A stretch of 64,000 bases of DNA from Flammeovirgaceae bacterium BBD 1991-12 (lineage in GTDB: Bacteria; Bacteroidota; Bacteroidia; Cytophagales; Cyclobacteriaceae), in NCBI GenBank assembly GCA_001657315.1, contig LYSV01000020.1, forward strand, positions 49,739 to 113,738, in the 5' to 3' direction. The notes beneath the pieces are model-generated. The model worked only from the letters and a program-made list of their open reading frames with translations, ran no database searches and was not told where the DNA came from. Of the stretch, positions 8,330 to 17,722 are shown one piece after another. The position numbers were made by a program, and so were the translations under genes. How positions within the stretch are numbered: the stretch's first letter is position 1; every line of letters starts with the position of its first letter.

Positions 8330-9106
8330 ATGATTAATAACAACAATATGAATTTAAATTTAGCCATATTAATAGATGGCGATAACATACCATCTGCATA
8401 TGTGAAAGAAATGATGGAGGAGATTGCCAAGTATGGCAATCCAACGATAAAAAGGATCTATGGTGACTGGACGAAACCCCACCTGACCAAATGGAAGAAC
8501 ATTTTACTTGAAAATGCAATCACTCCAATCCAGCAATATGGGTATACGACTGGTAAAAATGCGACCGATTCTGCCATGATAATTGATGCCATGGATATAC
8601 TGTATTCAGGCAAAGTGAGTGGATTTTGTCTGGTTTCAAGTGATAGTGATTTCACCAGATTGGCGACCCGGCTCCGCGAAGCGGGAATGCAGGTAATAGG
8701 AATTGGCGAGAAAAAGACACCGAATCCATTTATTGCGGCCTGTGACAGGTTTGTCTATATCGAAGTATTGAAAAACCGAACTGATAAGAAAGAAAACGAA
8801 GATGAAAAGACACCGGCAAGGGATTCCGTGGATAAAATAACAGCTAAGGAGATCAAGTTAATTGAAACGTCTATATCCGACCTGTCAGATGAAGATGGTT
8901 GGGCTTTTTTGGGTGACATAGGTAGTCTGCTTCAAAAGAAACGACCTAATTTTGATTCCAGAAATTATGGTTTTCCAAAGTTGACCCCTTTAATTAAATC
9001 ATTGGATGAATTTGAAATAGAGCAGCGTGAAAATCCGAAAAGCCGGCATAAACTGATATTTGTGAAAAATAAAGAAAAGCGTAACGTGAAGATTAAGAAG
9101 TCATAA
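8330..9106 (+). CDS. NYN (PIN-like) nuclease domain with C-terminal OST-HTH/LOTUS domain
   Basis: Probable RNA-acting protein of the LabA/limkain type, 258 residues. The N-terminal NYN domain (about 10-150) shows its acidic metal-binding positions in LAILIDGDNIP, DSAMIIDAMD and CLVSSDSDF, ending in FIAACDRFVYIE. The C-terminal region (about 175-245: GWAFLGDIGSLLQ, then FDSRNYGFPKL) is a classic OST-HTH/LOTUS winged helix, thought to bind RNA. The start could be 8330 or the ATG at 8348 (MNLNLAIL), which fits the domain better. Its codons are AT-richer than those of mutS, hinting at a different history. It stands alone, so its RNA target is unknown. Confidence 0.9.
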   Translation: MINNNNMNLNLAILIDGDNIPSAYVKEMMEEIAKYGNPTIKRIYGDWTKPHLTKWKNILLENAITPIQQYGYTTGKNATDSAMIIDAMDILYSGKVSGFCLVSSDSDFTRLATRLREAGMQVIGIGEKKTPNPFIAACDRFVYIEVLKNRTDKKENEDEKTPARDSVDKITAKEIKLIETSISDLSDEDGWAFLGDIGSLLQKKRPNFDSRNYGFPKLTPLIKSLDEFEIEQRENPKSRHKLIFVKNKEKRNVKIKKS

Positions 9107-9126
9107 TACACTCAGTGGTTAGATCA

Positions 9127-9172
9127 CATTTTAGCCTGATAAAATGTACAATAAACCACCGGTTTTTATTTA
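9127..9172 (+). terminator. Terminator region after the NYN-LOTUS gene
   Basis: Two consecutive hairpins lie here: ACATTTTA with TAAAATGT around 6 bases, then AATAAACC with GGTTTTTATT around a 3-base loop ending in TTTTTATTT. The second has the stem plus T-tract expected of an intrinsic terminator. Confidence 0.55.
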
Positions 9173-9235
9173 AGCCACCTACCTGTACCGATTAAAGCCC
9201 GAAACCGGAACTTTCCCACCAGCTAACGTTCGTTC

Positions 9236-9268
9236 TTGCAATTGCCCCGAAATAAATCCATACCTTTG
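9236..9268 (+). promoter_or_regulatory. Candidate desaturase promoter
   Basis: TACCTTTG (9261-9268) matches the TAnnTTTG -7 element exactly, with TTG (9236-9238) 22 bp upstream as a -33 element. The predicted transcript starts about 20 bases before the ATG at 9294. Confidence 0.6.
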
Positions 9269-9293
9269 CAGGGCGAAATCTTTAACTATTGAA

Positions 9294-10250
9294 ATGGCAC
9301 AGGAAGCAATTGTATTGGAAAAACGAAGAAAGCCCATTCTTAAGCAGGAAATAGCCTTTCTCATTGTGCATTTACTGCCTTTGGCGGCGATCTGGACAGG
9401 AGCTACCCTTTTCGACTGGGTGATGTGCGCCTTCCTTTATTTCTTCCGTATGTTCTGGATCACAGGTGGCTATCACCGCTATTTTGCCCATAAATCATAC
9501 AAAACCTCACGTTGGTTCCAATTTGTTATTGCCTTTATGGCGCAGACTTCAGCGCAAAAAGGAGCGCTGTGGTGGGCCGCACACCATCGCCACCACCACC
9601 GACACAGCGATACCCCTGAGGATCCGCATTCGATGAAGCTTTACGGTTTCTGGTACTCCCACGTGGGTTGGATCATCGGGCCTGACTATAAGGAAACAGA
9701 TTATAAAACCATAGGGGACTATGCAAAATATCCTGAGCTGGTATGGCTCAATAAGCACTATCTTGTGCCACCGGTTACGTTGGCTTTTCTGGTCACAGCC
9801 CTCGGAGCCTGGGTCAATGGAGGTAGCCCCCTGCTTATGTTTACGCATCATGGCCTGTCCACACTTTTTATTGGATTCTTTTTAAGTACCATTATTACCT
9901 ATCACGGTACGTTTTCCATTAACTCTATTATGCACAAGTTTGGCAAACAACGCTACGAGTCAGGTGACGAGTCTAAAAACAGTGTATGGCTTGCCTTGCT
10001 TACCCTTGGTGAAGGATGGCATAACAACCACCACTACTATGAAGTAGCGGCTCGTCAGGGTTTTTTCTGGTGGGAGATAGACATCACCTATTACGGATTA
10101 AAGATATTGAGCTGGCTGGGCCTGATCCACGATCTCAAAGGTGTGCCGGATCATATAAAATACTCCAAAAACAAACAGCACGCCAGGGAACTGGCGGCAC
10201 GGTTGAAGCAAAAAGGGACCTCTGTCTCAGAGCTTAGGAAGTCGGCGTAG
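9294..10250 (+). CDS. Acyl-CoA/fatty acid delta-9-type desaturase
   Basis: Membrane di-iron enzyme that introduces a cis double bond into acyl chains, using O2 and reductant. The protein has 318 residues with paired hydrophobic helices. All three histidine boxes are visible: HRYFAH (61-66), the HHRHHH cluster (97-102) and HNNHH near residue 243. This is the arrangement of stearoyl-CoA-desaturase-like bacterial enzymes. It is likely to tune membrane fluidity. It is monocistronic with its own promoter and ends seven bases from the convergent M16-like gene. Confidence 0.95.
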   Translation: MAQEAIVLEKRRKPILKQEIAFLIVHLLPLAAIWTGATLFDWVMCAFLYFFRMFWITGGYHRYFAHKSYKTSRWFQFVIAFMAQTSAQKGALWWAAHHRHHHRHSDTPEDPHSMKLYGFWYSHVGWIIGPDYKETDYKTIGDYAKYPELVWLNKHYLVPPVTLAFLVTALGAWVNGGSPLLMFTHHGLSTLFIGFFLSTIITYHGTFSINSIMHKFGKQRYESGDESKNSVWLALLTLGEGWHNNHHYYEVAARQGFFWWEIDITYYGLKILSWLGLIHDLKGVPDHIKYSKNKQHARELAARLKQKGTSVSELRKSA

Positions 10251-10257
10251 TTTGTGC

Positions 10258-11511
10258 CTATGTAACTACTACTTCTGTCCAATCAGTGGTTGACAGATAC
10301 TTTGACGCAGTATTTCGTAGTTTTTCGCCATCAAATTCTTCAATGGTGGTGAAGTAGCGGTCGTAGTAATCATATCCCAGTCCGTGTAACCAGATATTCT
10401 TGAATTTTTCCACGAGCTGAAAGGGGGAATTTATCTCAGACTGGAAACTTCCCATCAGGTGAGTTTTGGCGGTCTCCAGCTCATCCTCATCATTGAATCC
10501 GGCAAGTGCTTCTACCTCTTTGCGGATCTCTGCAATGGCCTGATCCACCAGCCTGGCATTTACCTCAGCGCCTATCATCCAGTAGGAGGCATGTTTCAGT
10601 TGTACCAGACCCGAGTTGATCCCATAGGTCAGCCCTTTGTCTTCCCGTATGTTTTTCATCAGTCGCGAACCGAAGAATCCCCCCAGCAGATGATTGGTCA
10701 CCCTCAGGGAAATATAGTCTTCATGGGTTTTATGCAGGGTTTCTCTTCCGATACGAACGGAGGCCTGAATGGAGGAGTCGCTGTTGTTCGATGCTTCTGC
10801 AGAAGTAAGCAGATGCAAAGCACCCTCGTGATCATCTGCCAGCTCCCAATGCTCAAACTGTGACCTTATCGCTGCGAATGACTCCTTAGAAGGATTGCCA
10901 GAAAGGAAAAGCTGAATGTTCTTCTTTTGGTGGTCATGGAATAACCGAAGATCATGGGAGGATATCTCACTTATATCATCTTCATTGAGGACCCTGCCAT
11001 AGGGATGTTCCTCTCCAAATAGTTGTGAACGAAGTCTTTTACTGGCAACAACGTTGTTTTTTCTGTTCCTGATCCGGAGTTGGGCGATCTGTTGTTCCTT
11101 TTGTAGCCGTAGTTCCTTTTCATCAAAGGATGGTGACGCTACGATCTCAAATAGCACTGGCAATAGCTTCTGTACATGTCTGTCCAGGCAGTAGAGGCTG
11201 ATGCTGGTATGATCAAAGCCGGGATTGACATCGAGAAAAGCACCATGCCCGGACAGTGTATCCGAGATCTGTCCGGAAGAATAGGAATGGGTCCCTTCCC
11301 TGAGCATATTCAGGCTGAGGAAGGAAACGCCCCTTTTGGGTTCAGACCAGGCGCCACCATGGGGAAAGAGTATCTCCAGTTTAACAACGGGCTGATCCCC
11401 ACATATTAAATGATGGAATGGTATCCCACCCTGTAGTTCATCGGAAATAACCTGCTGGAAGTCCACCCTTGATACAGCATACTGCCTTGGTGGACAGGTA
11501 CGATCAAGCAT
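10258..11511 (-). CDS. M16 (pitrilysin-type) homologue lacking the zinc site
   Basis: A 417-residue protein of the insulinase fold, with two M16 half-domains. The active-site HxxEH helix is degenerate: the equivalent of HFLEHMLFKGT reads SFLSLNMLREGT, so neither zinc-binding His nor the catalytic Glu remains. Other landmarks persist, including the R/Y-type substrate region with HLLGGFFGSRLMKNIREDKGLTYGI. It should be a non-catalytic partner subunit, as in two-gene M16 pairs, but no active partner is adjacent. Its ATG overlaps the porV stop by one base (TAATG), so translation is coupled to porV. No signal peptide is obvious. Confidence 0.85.
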   Translation of the reverse strand: MLDRTCPPRQYAVSRVDFQQVISDELQGGIPFHHLICGDQPVVKLEILFPHGGAWSEPKRGVSFLSLNMLREGTHSYSSGQISDTLSGHGAFLDVNPGFDHTSISLYCLDRHVQKLLPVLFEIVASPSFDEKELRLQKEQQIAQLRIRNRKNNVVASKRLRSQLFGEEHPYGRVLNEDDISEISSHDLRLFHDHQKKNIQLFLSGNPSKESFAAIRSQFEHWELADDHEGALHLLTSAEASNNSDSSIQASVRIGRETLHKTHEDYISLRVTNHLLGGFFGSRLMKNIREDKGLTYGINSGLVQLKHASYWMIGAEVNARLVDQAIAEIRKEVEALAGFNDEDELETAKTHLMGSFQSEINSPFQLVEKFKNIWLHGLGYDYYDRYFTTIEEFDGEKLRNTASKYLSTTDWTEVVVT

Positions 11512-12677
11512 TAATCAGTAACGGATTCTTCTTCGGATTCGCTTTTATCAAAATTGAACAGCAGGGAAAAACGCAACGTCTCAGCAAGAGGATGCTCCTG
11601 CTCCTGAGGCACAAGATACGCGAAATCAATACCAAATACCTGATACCTGAATCCCAGACCTACTGTAAGATACTTTCGGTTTCCTTTTTCCTCAGACTCC
11701 AGGAAATAGCCTACACGTGCGGCAAAGGTATCATTGTACCAGTATTCTGCCCCCATGGAAAGTGTGACTTCCTGGATCTCTTCGCTAAAACCTCCTTCAG
11801 CATCGCCAAATGAGCCGAACATACCTCCCAACAGAGATTGGTCATCTTGGCTGCCGTTAAACTGAGGGCTGGGTACCATCAGCTTGTTGAAGTCAAGACC
11901 GAAAGTGAGTTTGTTATAAGGATCCAGATCTGTGGTGAAGGCCGCACCCAGTCTCATGTTGGTTGGGATAGGGTCCTCATTGTTTTCGTCTGAATAGGTC
12001 ACCTTTGCTCCGATATTGGAGATATTTGCCCCTAGCGCAAGGTTGGAATTGTTACCGCCAAAAGCCAGGTCCTTATTGTAATACACCGCTATATCGGCGG
12101 ATACACTGTTTCCGGGCCGTGCTTCTACACCTCCTGAAGAAAAGCTCCCGGTGAGATTGGAATGGATGTAACGTGCCGTAACGCCGATACCCAGATTCTG
12201 GCTGAGTGCCCTGGAATAGGTGGCATCGATCGCCAGTTCCCGTGGGTTAAAAGGTGTTCCCTCATCATCGGCCTTTTCCGTAAAGATGATCTCACCCAGA
12301 TCAAAATATTTCATACTCACCGCCACTGCCTGCTCCTTTTGGAACTTGTAGTATCCGGAAAGATACACAATGGACATATCGTTGATGATCTTGCCCAGCC
12401 ATGGAGTATAGCTAATGGAAAATCCAATATCATTTTCAATGAACACAAGTTTGGCCGGATTCCAATGCACGGAATTGGCATCTGGACTTGTAGCTACCCC
12501 AACATCACCCATACCCCCGGCCCGTGCATCAGGCGTGATAGTCAAAAACGGCACGGCGGTGGTAATGACCGTCGATGAATCCGCACCTGTCAAAGTGCCG
12601 GGATTCGTCACCCCCTGGCCCTGGACCATTGAACCTGCCAGGACAAACGCTAATAGAAAACAGATTGAATTTTTCAT
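11511..12677 (-). CDS. porV: Type IX secretion outer-membrane protein PorV (LptO)
   Basis: Outer-membrane barrel of the FadL-like group. In T9SS it shuttles clients from the translocon to the PorU sortase on the cell surface. The 388-residue protein has a signal peptide, then the PorV hallmark FLTITPDARAGGMGD near residue 45 and SVHWNPAKL. Amphipathic beta-strands continue to a C-terminal aromatic-rich strand. It lies 28 bp after porU on the same strand, the order known from flavobacterial T9SS loci, and is coupled to the M16-like gene. Confidence 0.95.
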   Translation of the reverse strand: MKNSICFLLAFVLAGSMVQGQGVTNPGTLTGADSSTVITTAVPFLTITPDARAGGMGDVGVATSPDANSVHWNPAKLVFIENDIGFSISYTPWLGKIINDMSIVYLSGYYKFQKEQAVAVSMKYFDLGEIIFTEKADDEGTPFNPRELAIDATYSRALSQNLGIGVTARYIHSNLTGSFSSGGVEARPGNSVSADIAVYYNKDLAFGGNNSNLALGANISNIGAKVTYSDENNEDPIPTNMRLGAAFTTDLDPYNKLTFGLDFNKLMVPSPQFNGSQDDQSLLGGMFGSFGDAEGGFSEEIQEVTLSMGAEYWYNDTFAARVGYFLESEEKGNRKYLTVGLGFRYQVFGIDFAYLVPQEQEHPLAETLRFSLLFNFDKSESEEESVTD

Positions 12678-12705
12678 AAAAAAAATACTGAGCCTCCAAA
12701 TATAG

Positions 12706-15700
12706 TCAATTTATAAGAATAAGTTTTTGAAATTCCCTACCTTTTGCACCGTCGAGTATGGAACGAACCGTCACACGGTATAAGTATATGCCCGGCAGCA
12801 ATTTTTGTCCCGTAGTGCCGGAAGCGTCCCATTCGAAAAGGTTGACCAGAGGGGTGCTGTCGGGGATTCGGAAGTCAAGATCCTGCACTACCTTGCCCAT
12901 AGCAGACATGATCTGCAGATTTACCTCAAGATCGTCGCCTGCCCGGTTATGTTTGAATGAGAAAATGGTATTTAGCCGTACCGGATTGGGGGAGTTTTTC
13001 AGGTCAGATACGACCAGACTGTTGGGGTCCGCTACAAAAAACTCTATTTCCTTTTCACTGGAATTATTGAATGTATCCCATGCCCGGAGCCGGATGACAT
13101 GCCTGCCTTGTTCCAGATCATCTACAGGGAAGGCCACCCAGCCCTGCTGGTAGGTATCTTTTTTAGCCGTATAAAAACTATTGAGCAGAAATACCTCATC
13201 ATCATCAAGAGTGGCAGTAATGCTGTTGGACGTACCAAAACCTGAAATGTTTATCCCACTTTCATCCTCCAGAAAGGCATATAGTGTAGTGTTATGACTT
13301 ATATCCGTGATCCTGTTGGTCAGCGTATCACCAACGAACAGGCTGATCTCCGGCCCTGCCGTATCCACAGATGGATCAGGGGTAGTTCCGCCTATGGTCA
13401 CCGTTATGTCGGCACCATGGGCGTCCTTCATACCGCCCTCATGGTGGGCATACAGACTGATCTTCCCGCGCTCGTATTGCTGTGAAATATTTTTGGGGAC
13501 AATGAATTCCACCTCAAACCGGCCATTCCGAACGCTGGCGCTCCCCTTGAAGATCCTGTTTTCTCTGGACCGGAAGGTAAACGGTGGGTTATCCTGGCCG
13601 AATGTAGTCTGTGACACTTCATCATCGAATACTGTGATGTCCAGCGTACCGTTAAAAGTGCTCACCAAAGCATCATTGCTATTGTGTATCTCTCCTGAAA
13701 TTTTCACAGGAGCCAGTGCCTTTAGGGTATCTGTTGAAGTCCCTCCTTCCTGTATGCCAGTGACTACCACCTGGTCTTCCGGGTAGGCCAGCCGCAGTGA
13801 AGGGTCTCCGAGGAGGGCGAAATTCCTGTTCCCTACCTTTCTGATATCCTGGGCCAGGTCTACACTTTCGTTTTTTGTGCGTCGAAATACATCTCCCAGA
13901 CGCAGTGATTCACCATTCTCGGAAGCAAAGACTGCATTGTAAAAGGCCTTGTTCAGCGCAAAATTGGAGCTGGCAAATACCGGTCTGCTGGTACTGACAA
14001 TAGCAATTCCTCCCCCTCTTTCACTGGTGACCACACGCTCTCCGCCACTGGCCCTTTTGGGATCATCGTGCCGGGTGAACTCGCACGTAGCGGTTACAAA
14101 CAGTGGTAGCTGATAGCGATTACTCCACTGATCGATCAGGAAAAGGTCCAGCACCTGCTCCTGCATCCACGCAGTTTCGCTGCCATGTCCTGTGAAATTT
14201 ACGATCAAAGCGCCCTGATTCACTATATCCTCCAGCGCCTTGCGGGCCCTCGGGGAGGTTTGACCAGCAGGTCTGGATACTTGTGGGAAGGCATCTAAAA
14301 ACAGCTTATTGGTATTATAGGCGGTGAAAGTGGTATCAATAAACAGGCTGAGCTCGTTAGCCTGCCTGTGGTGCAGGTTGACATCACCATCGTCGGCCAC
14401 AAATACCGTTTCATTACGCCAGGCTCCCAGTGACCGTGTATCTGTCGCATACCGGATGATCTTGTCCACCACTACCGTTGCCTGGTCACGGTCTGTTACC
14501 GGTAGTCTGCCCACACCTATCTCCAACGTGTGGTTCCCGCCATTCACTTCGCGCCATTCACCTTCGTCGTCTTCCATAAAACCATAGTAGTCATCCGATG
14601 CATAGGTGTCCAGCGGGTCCAGCGACTGATAGGACTCGTAGATCGGCACGAAGTTCGTATTGTTATCCTGTACATCTTTATAGTCATAGGAGCCTTTTCC
14701 AAACAAAAGCAGGTAACGCAGGCCCTCTGCTTTGTCGTAAAGAAATTTTGTGTAATTCCTGATAGCGCTAACATCCTGTTTGCCGCTCGAAAACTCATTG
14801 TAAACCTGCTCGGTAGTGACCACAGCTACAGTCATATTGTCATGTGTTTGCCTGAAACCAGCCAACCGGTTGGCTTCTGAAAGGAATTCAGGGTGCGTTA
14901 TGATCAGTAGTTCCGGGGTGGCTATCCCTTTTATGTTCTGATTGGCCACAGCAGTTATACCTGTCGGCTCAGCCACCTCTTCGGGCCGGAAGGACACAAA
15001 CTCCCTCAGTGTGGCAGTACTGCTACCAAAAGAGGCGGTGGATCCGTTCAGGTCGAACAACTGGTTTTTAACTGTTTCTCTTTCGCTCACCTCCCAGATC
15101 AGGTCAGAAGAGGTCATATTGGCTACCCTGAAGGTGGACTGAGCATTTTCCAGACTTTGCAATGACCGGAACGTGGTCTGGCTTCCGTAGCGCTGTAACC
15201 CGCGAACTACCTCCAGGTTGAGATAGTTTAAATACCCGACGGCTCTTCCGCTGCTGTTCCGGTTATAGGACAGTTGGACGGTCAGGTCAGACGGATCGGA
15301 GAGCTGACTGGCAGGTAGGGTAAAAACGTCCGTGCTGGTACGGCCTTTTATACTGTAACGATTCCGGTTGTTGATAGGAGGATCCAGAAAATCAGGCACA
15401 GCGAATACCGTCTGAGAACCGAGGCTTACTCCATTCAGGGATACATCAAAGGAAGACTCAGCGAAGGACTGTGCCATTACATCCGAGGTGAGTCTGATAT
15501 CGGAGCCAGAGCTCACTCCTGCAAAAGTGAACGTAAAATCACGGGTTGTTGTAAGTTCGAACCGTTCTCCGTACCACTCCCGACCGGAAATCAGCAAATT
15601 GGTCTCTTCCTTTTCATAATGCCGGAAATCATTGAAAGTGCTGATCCCGGGGAAAGAGACGCCCTCATTGGGCTGATCCTGTATACGCAGCCCCTCTTCG

Positions 15701-16128
15701 CCATCTGCGGTTATAAAGTAATAATTCTGGTCGGCGTAAATATTGTATTCGAAGACGAGCCGGCCCTCTTCGTCGTAGCTATGATCATGAGGCCCAAATC
15801 CGTAAAACAAAATGTAATCCTGAGGGTCAAAACGGCTATCTTCCTCTCCTTTCACCAAAATTGTATTCTGGATCAGGTAGTCTGACTCAGGTGCTGCATT
15901 TAACTGGGACAGCATGCCGCCGGAGTTACCATAGATCTTAAGCTTTCGTGGATCGAGATCATCCACCGGCAGTCCCGCATCCCTCAGAAAATCATAGGTC
16001 AGCCGGTAAACCCCGTTTTCTTCTACTGGTATTTTATACCAGTCTCCACTGCTGAGCACCGAGTTCTGAGAAAAAGACGAAGATCCAAGGCAAAAAATGC
16101 CAAAAAGTACCGGTAGAATTCTTCTCAT
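12706..16128 (-). CDS. porU: Type IX secretion system sortase PorU (C25 gingipain-like)
   Basis: Cell-surface cysteine peptidase that removes the C-terminal signal of T9SS clients and attaches them to lipopolysaccharide. It has 1140 residues with a signal peptide, a long N-terminal beta region and the C25 domain. The catalytic His lies in NFTGHGSE near residue 647 and the catalytic Cys in TATCEFTRHDDP near residue 680. The protein ends in a CTD-like module with NSPNPVRLNTIFSF and PGIYLYRVTV. Size and motif order match PorU rather than a gingipain client. It heads porU-porV-M16; pssA ends 80 bp upstream. Confidence 0.96.
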   Translation of the reverse strand: MRRILPVLFGIFCLGSSSFSQNSVLSSGDWYKIPVEENGVYRLTYDFLRDAGLPVDDLDPRKLKIYGNSGGMLSQLNAAPESDYLIQNTILVKGEEDSRFDPQDYILFYGFGPHDHSYDEEGRLVFEYNIYADQNYYFITADGEEGLRIQDQPNEGVSFPGISTFNDFRHYEKEETNLLISGREWYGERFELTTTRDFTFTFAGVSSGSDIRLTSDVMAQSFAESSFDVSLNGVSLGSQTVFAVPDFLDPPINNRNRYSIKGRTSTDVFTLPASQLSDPSDLTVQLSYNRNSSGRAVGYLNYLNLEVVRGLQRYGSQTTFRSLQSLENAQSTFRVANMTSSDLIWEVSERETVKNQLFDLNGSTASFGSSTATLREFVSFRPEEVAEPTGITAVANQNIKGIATPELLIITHPEFLSEANRLAGFRQTHDNMTVAVVTTEQVYNEFSSGKQDVSAIRNYTKFLYDKAEGLRYLLLFGKGSYDYKDVQDNNTNFVPIYESYQSLDPLDTYASDDYYGFMEDDEGEWREVNGGNHTLEIGVGRLPVTDRDQATVVVDKIIRYATDTRSLGAWRNETVFVADDGDVNLHHRQANELSLFIDTTFTAYNTNKLFLDAFPQVSRPAGQTSPRARKALEDIVNQGALIVNFTGHGSETAWMQEQVLDLFLIDQWSNRYQLPLFVTATCEFTRHDDPKRASGGERVVTSERGGGIAIVSTSRPVFASSNFALNKAFYNAVFASENGESLRLGDVFRRTKNESVDLAQDIRKVGNRNFALLGDPSLRLAYPEDQVVVTGIQEGGTSTDTLKALAPVKISGEIHNSNDALVSTFNGTLDITVFDDEVSQTTFGQDNPPFTFRSRENRIFKGSASVRNGRFEVEFIVPKNISQQYERGKISLYAHHEGGMKDAHGADITVTIGGTTPDPSVDTAGPEISLFVGDTLTNRITDISHNTTLYAFLEDESGINISGFGTSNSITATLDDDEVFLLNSFYTAKKDTYQQGWVAFPVDDLEQGRHVIRLRAWDTFNNSSEKEIEFFVADPNSLVVSDLKNSPNPVRLNTIFSFKHNRAGDDLEVNLQIMSAMGKVVQDLDFRIPDSTPLVNLFEWDASGTTGQKLLPGIYLYRVTVRSILDGAKGREFQKLILIN

Positions 16129-16208
16129 CCGAATATCATTTGGAACTGAACTTTGGAATTAACAAGTTAAAGGGGGTAAACGTTTCGAAAACTTTCATTA
16201 TTGTGCCG

Positions 16209-16889
16209 TTATGACGTGGAGAATGCCTTTACCATGACAGACAGCACTATATACCCAATGATGATCAAGGGTAACGCCAGCTCCCGGAAGAGCAGGACCA
16301 GCACTGTGCTGCCAGCAAGGAAAACGAAACGTACTTGATTCCCTTTCCATCCAAACGTTTTGAATTTCAGGGCAAAAAGCTCTACAGGTGAGACCAGTAG
16401 CAGAGAAAACACGATCGTAATACCGATCAGTATCGGGGCAGTCAGCCAATCGGGATGCATTGCATTCACAAAGACCAATGAGGATAAAAACAGTGCATTG
16501 GCAGGGGTAGGTAACCCGAGGAATACGGCCTGTTGCTTTTCATCAATGTTGAACCTGGCCAGCCGGAGAGCGGAAAATATGGCAATGGCAAACGCAAGAT
16601 ATGGTATCCAGGCTCCTGTGTTATTGCCCTCAAGCATGTGATATACGAGTACTGAGGGGAGAACTCCGAAGGTGACAAGGTCTGCCAGTGAGTCCAGGTG
16701 CTTGCCCAGATCAGACTGTACCTTGAGCAGCCTGGCAGTAAACCCGTCCAGAAAATCAAATATCAGTGCGAGCCAGATAAGATAAGAGGCCTCATACAGT
16801 CTGGCTTCGAAGGCAAGTGCAATGCCCACACAGCCGCACAATAAATTGCAGCAGGTAAGGAAATTCGGAATATGTTTTTTGATCATCAC
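16209..16889 (-). CDS. pssA: CDP-diacylglycerol-serine O-phosphatidyltransferase
   Basis: Transfers a phosphatidyl group from CDP-diacylglycerol to serine, the first step to phosphatidylethanolamine. The 226-residue polytopic protein carries the complete CDP-alcohol phosphotransferase signature D(x2)DG(x2)AR(x8)G(x3)D(x3)D at residues 45-70. It starts 39 bp after the MBL hydrolase gene and is probably read from the same promoter. The serine specificity follows from size and phylum norms rather than from a residue I can name. Confidence 0.9.
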   Translation of the reverse strand: MMIKKHIPNFLTCCNLLCGCVGIALAFEARLYEASYLIWLALIFDFLDGFTARLLKVQSDLGKHLDSLADLVTFGVLPSVLVYHMLEGNNTGAWIPYLAFAIAIFSALRLARFNIDEKQQAVFLGLPTPANALFLSSLVFVNAMHPDWLTAPILIGITIVFSLLLVSPVELFALKFKTFGWKGNQVRFVFLAGSTVLVLLFRELALPLIIIGYIVLSVMVKAFSTS

Positions 16890-16928
16890 CGGGATTCACT
16901 CACCATTTTCACTTCTGATCCGCTAACG

Positions 16929-17573
16929 TCAGGCAAGGGCACAGAAGGGATTACTTTGCTTTTCTTTTCCAATGGTAGTGGATGGACCATGTCCGCAATA
17001 TACTACCATATCATCGTCCAGGGGGAAGACCCTGTCATGAATACTTTTGATAAGTGTGTCGAAATCACCTCCCGGCAGGTCTGTCCGGCCTATGCTTCCG
17101 TCAAATAATACATCACCTCCTATCATGAATTTCTCTTTTGTGTTGTAAAAGGCCACATGACCGGGAGAATGACCCGGCACAAACACTACTTCCAGCGAAG
17201 AATTCCCGAAGGGAATGACATCACCATCCTGAACGTATTCATCCACCCCGGCTTCTTCGAAATGCTGGAAACCATAGCTGGGGGCATATGCCTTCACAGC
17301 TTTTAATGTGGCTTCATCCAGACGGTGAATGGTCAGGCCTACGTTCCATGTGTCCTTCACAAACTGATTGCCAAAGACATGATCGATGTGACAGTGGGTG
17401 TTCAAAAGCTTCACCACCCTGAGACCATTGGCGTCTATAAAATCCTTCAGTTCCTGTTTTTCATAGTTTTCATAGCACCCCGGATCTATGACAACCGCTT
17501 CATGGGTGTCATCATACAGTACATAGGTATTCTCCATAAAAGGATTGAATACAAAAGACTTTACCTCTATCAT
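16929..17573 (-). CDS. MBL-fold metallo-hydrolase (glyoxalase II-like)
   Basis: Metal-dependent hydrolase of 214 residues with the canonical THCHIDH motif (His60, His62, Asp64, His65). Later metal ligands appear in the GHSPGHV, GGDVLFDGSIGRTDLPGGD and VYCGHGPST segments. This is the short glyoxalase-II-like form common in Bacteroidota, acting on thioesters or related substrates; the exact substrate is unknown. First gene of a possible run through pssA to porU, with a perfect -7 element upstream. Confidence 0.9.
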   Translation of the reverse strand: MIEVKSFVFNPFMENTYVLYDDTHEAVVIDPGCYENYEKQELKDFIDANGLRVVKLLNTHCHIDHVFGNQFVKDTWNVGLTIHRLDEATLKAVKAYAPSYGFQHFEEAGVDEYVQDGDVIPFGNSSLEVVFVPGHSPGHVAFYNTKEKFMIGGDVLFDGSIGRTDLPGGDFDTLIKSIHDRVFPLDDDMVVYCGHGPSTTIGKEKQSNPFCALA

Positions 17574-17609
17574 GTTTTAATATGCCGTTTTGATCAACTT
17601 TGCAAACGA

Positions 17610-17617
17610 CAAAATTA
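17610..17617 (-). promoter_or_regulatory. -7 element upstream of the MBL hydrolase gene
   Basis: TAATTTTG on the minus strand is an exact TAnnTTTG match, 36 bases before the start codon. The -33 box is weak. Confidence 0.5.
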
Positions 17618-17722
17618 CGTTATTTGGTGTCAGCAACAGCAGGGTTTGGTTGATTGTTGTTGGGTTTTTATGTTGGAGTATACCATCATCCGCATAACGG
17701 CCATATACTACTGGCCTCAACA

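Noticed and set aside
10258..11511. Active M16 metalloprotease
   Set aside because: The HxxEH motif is absent on inspection of the aligned position.
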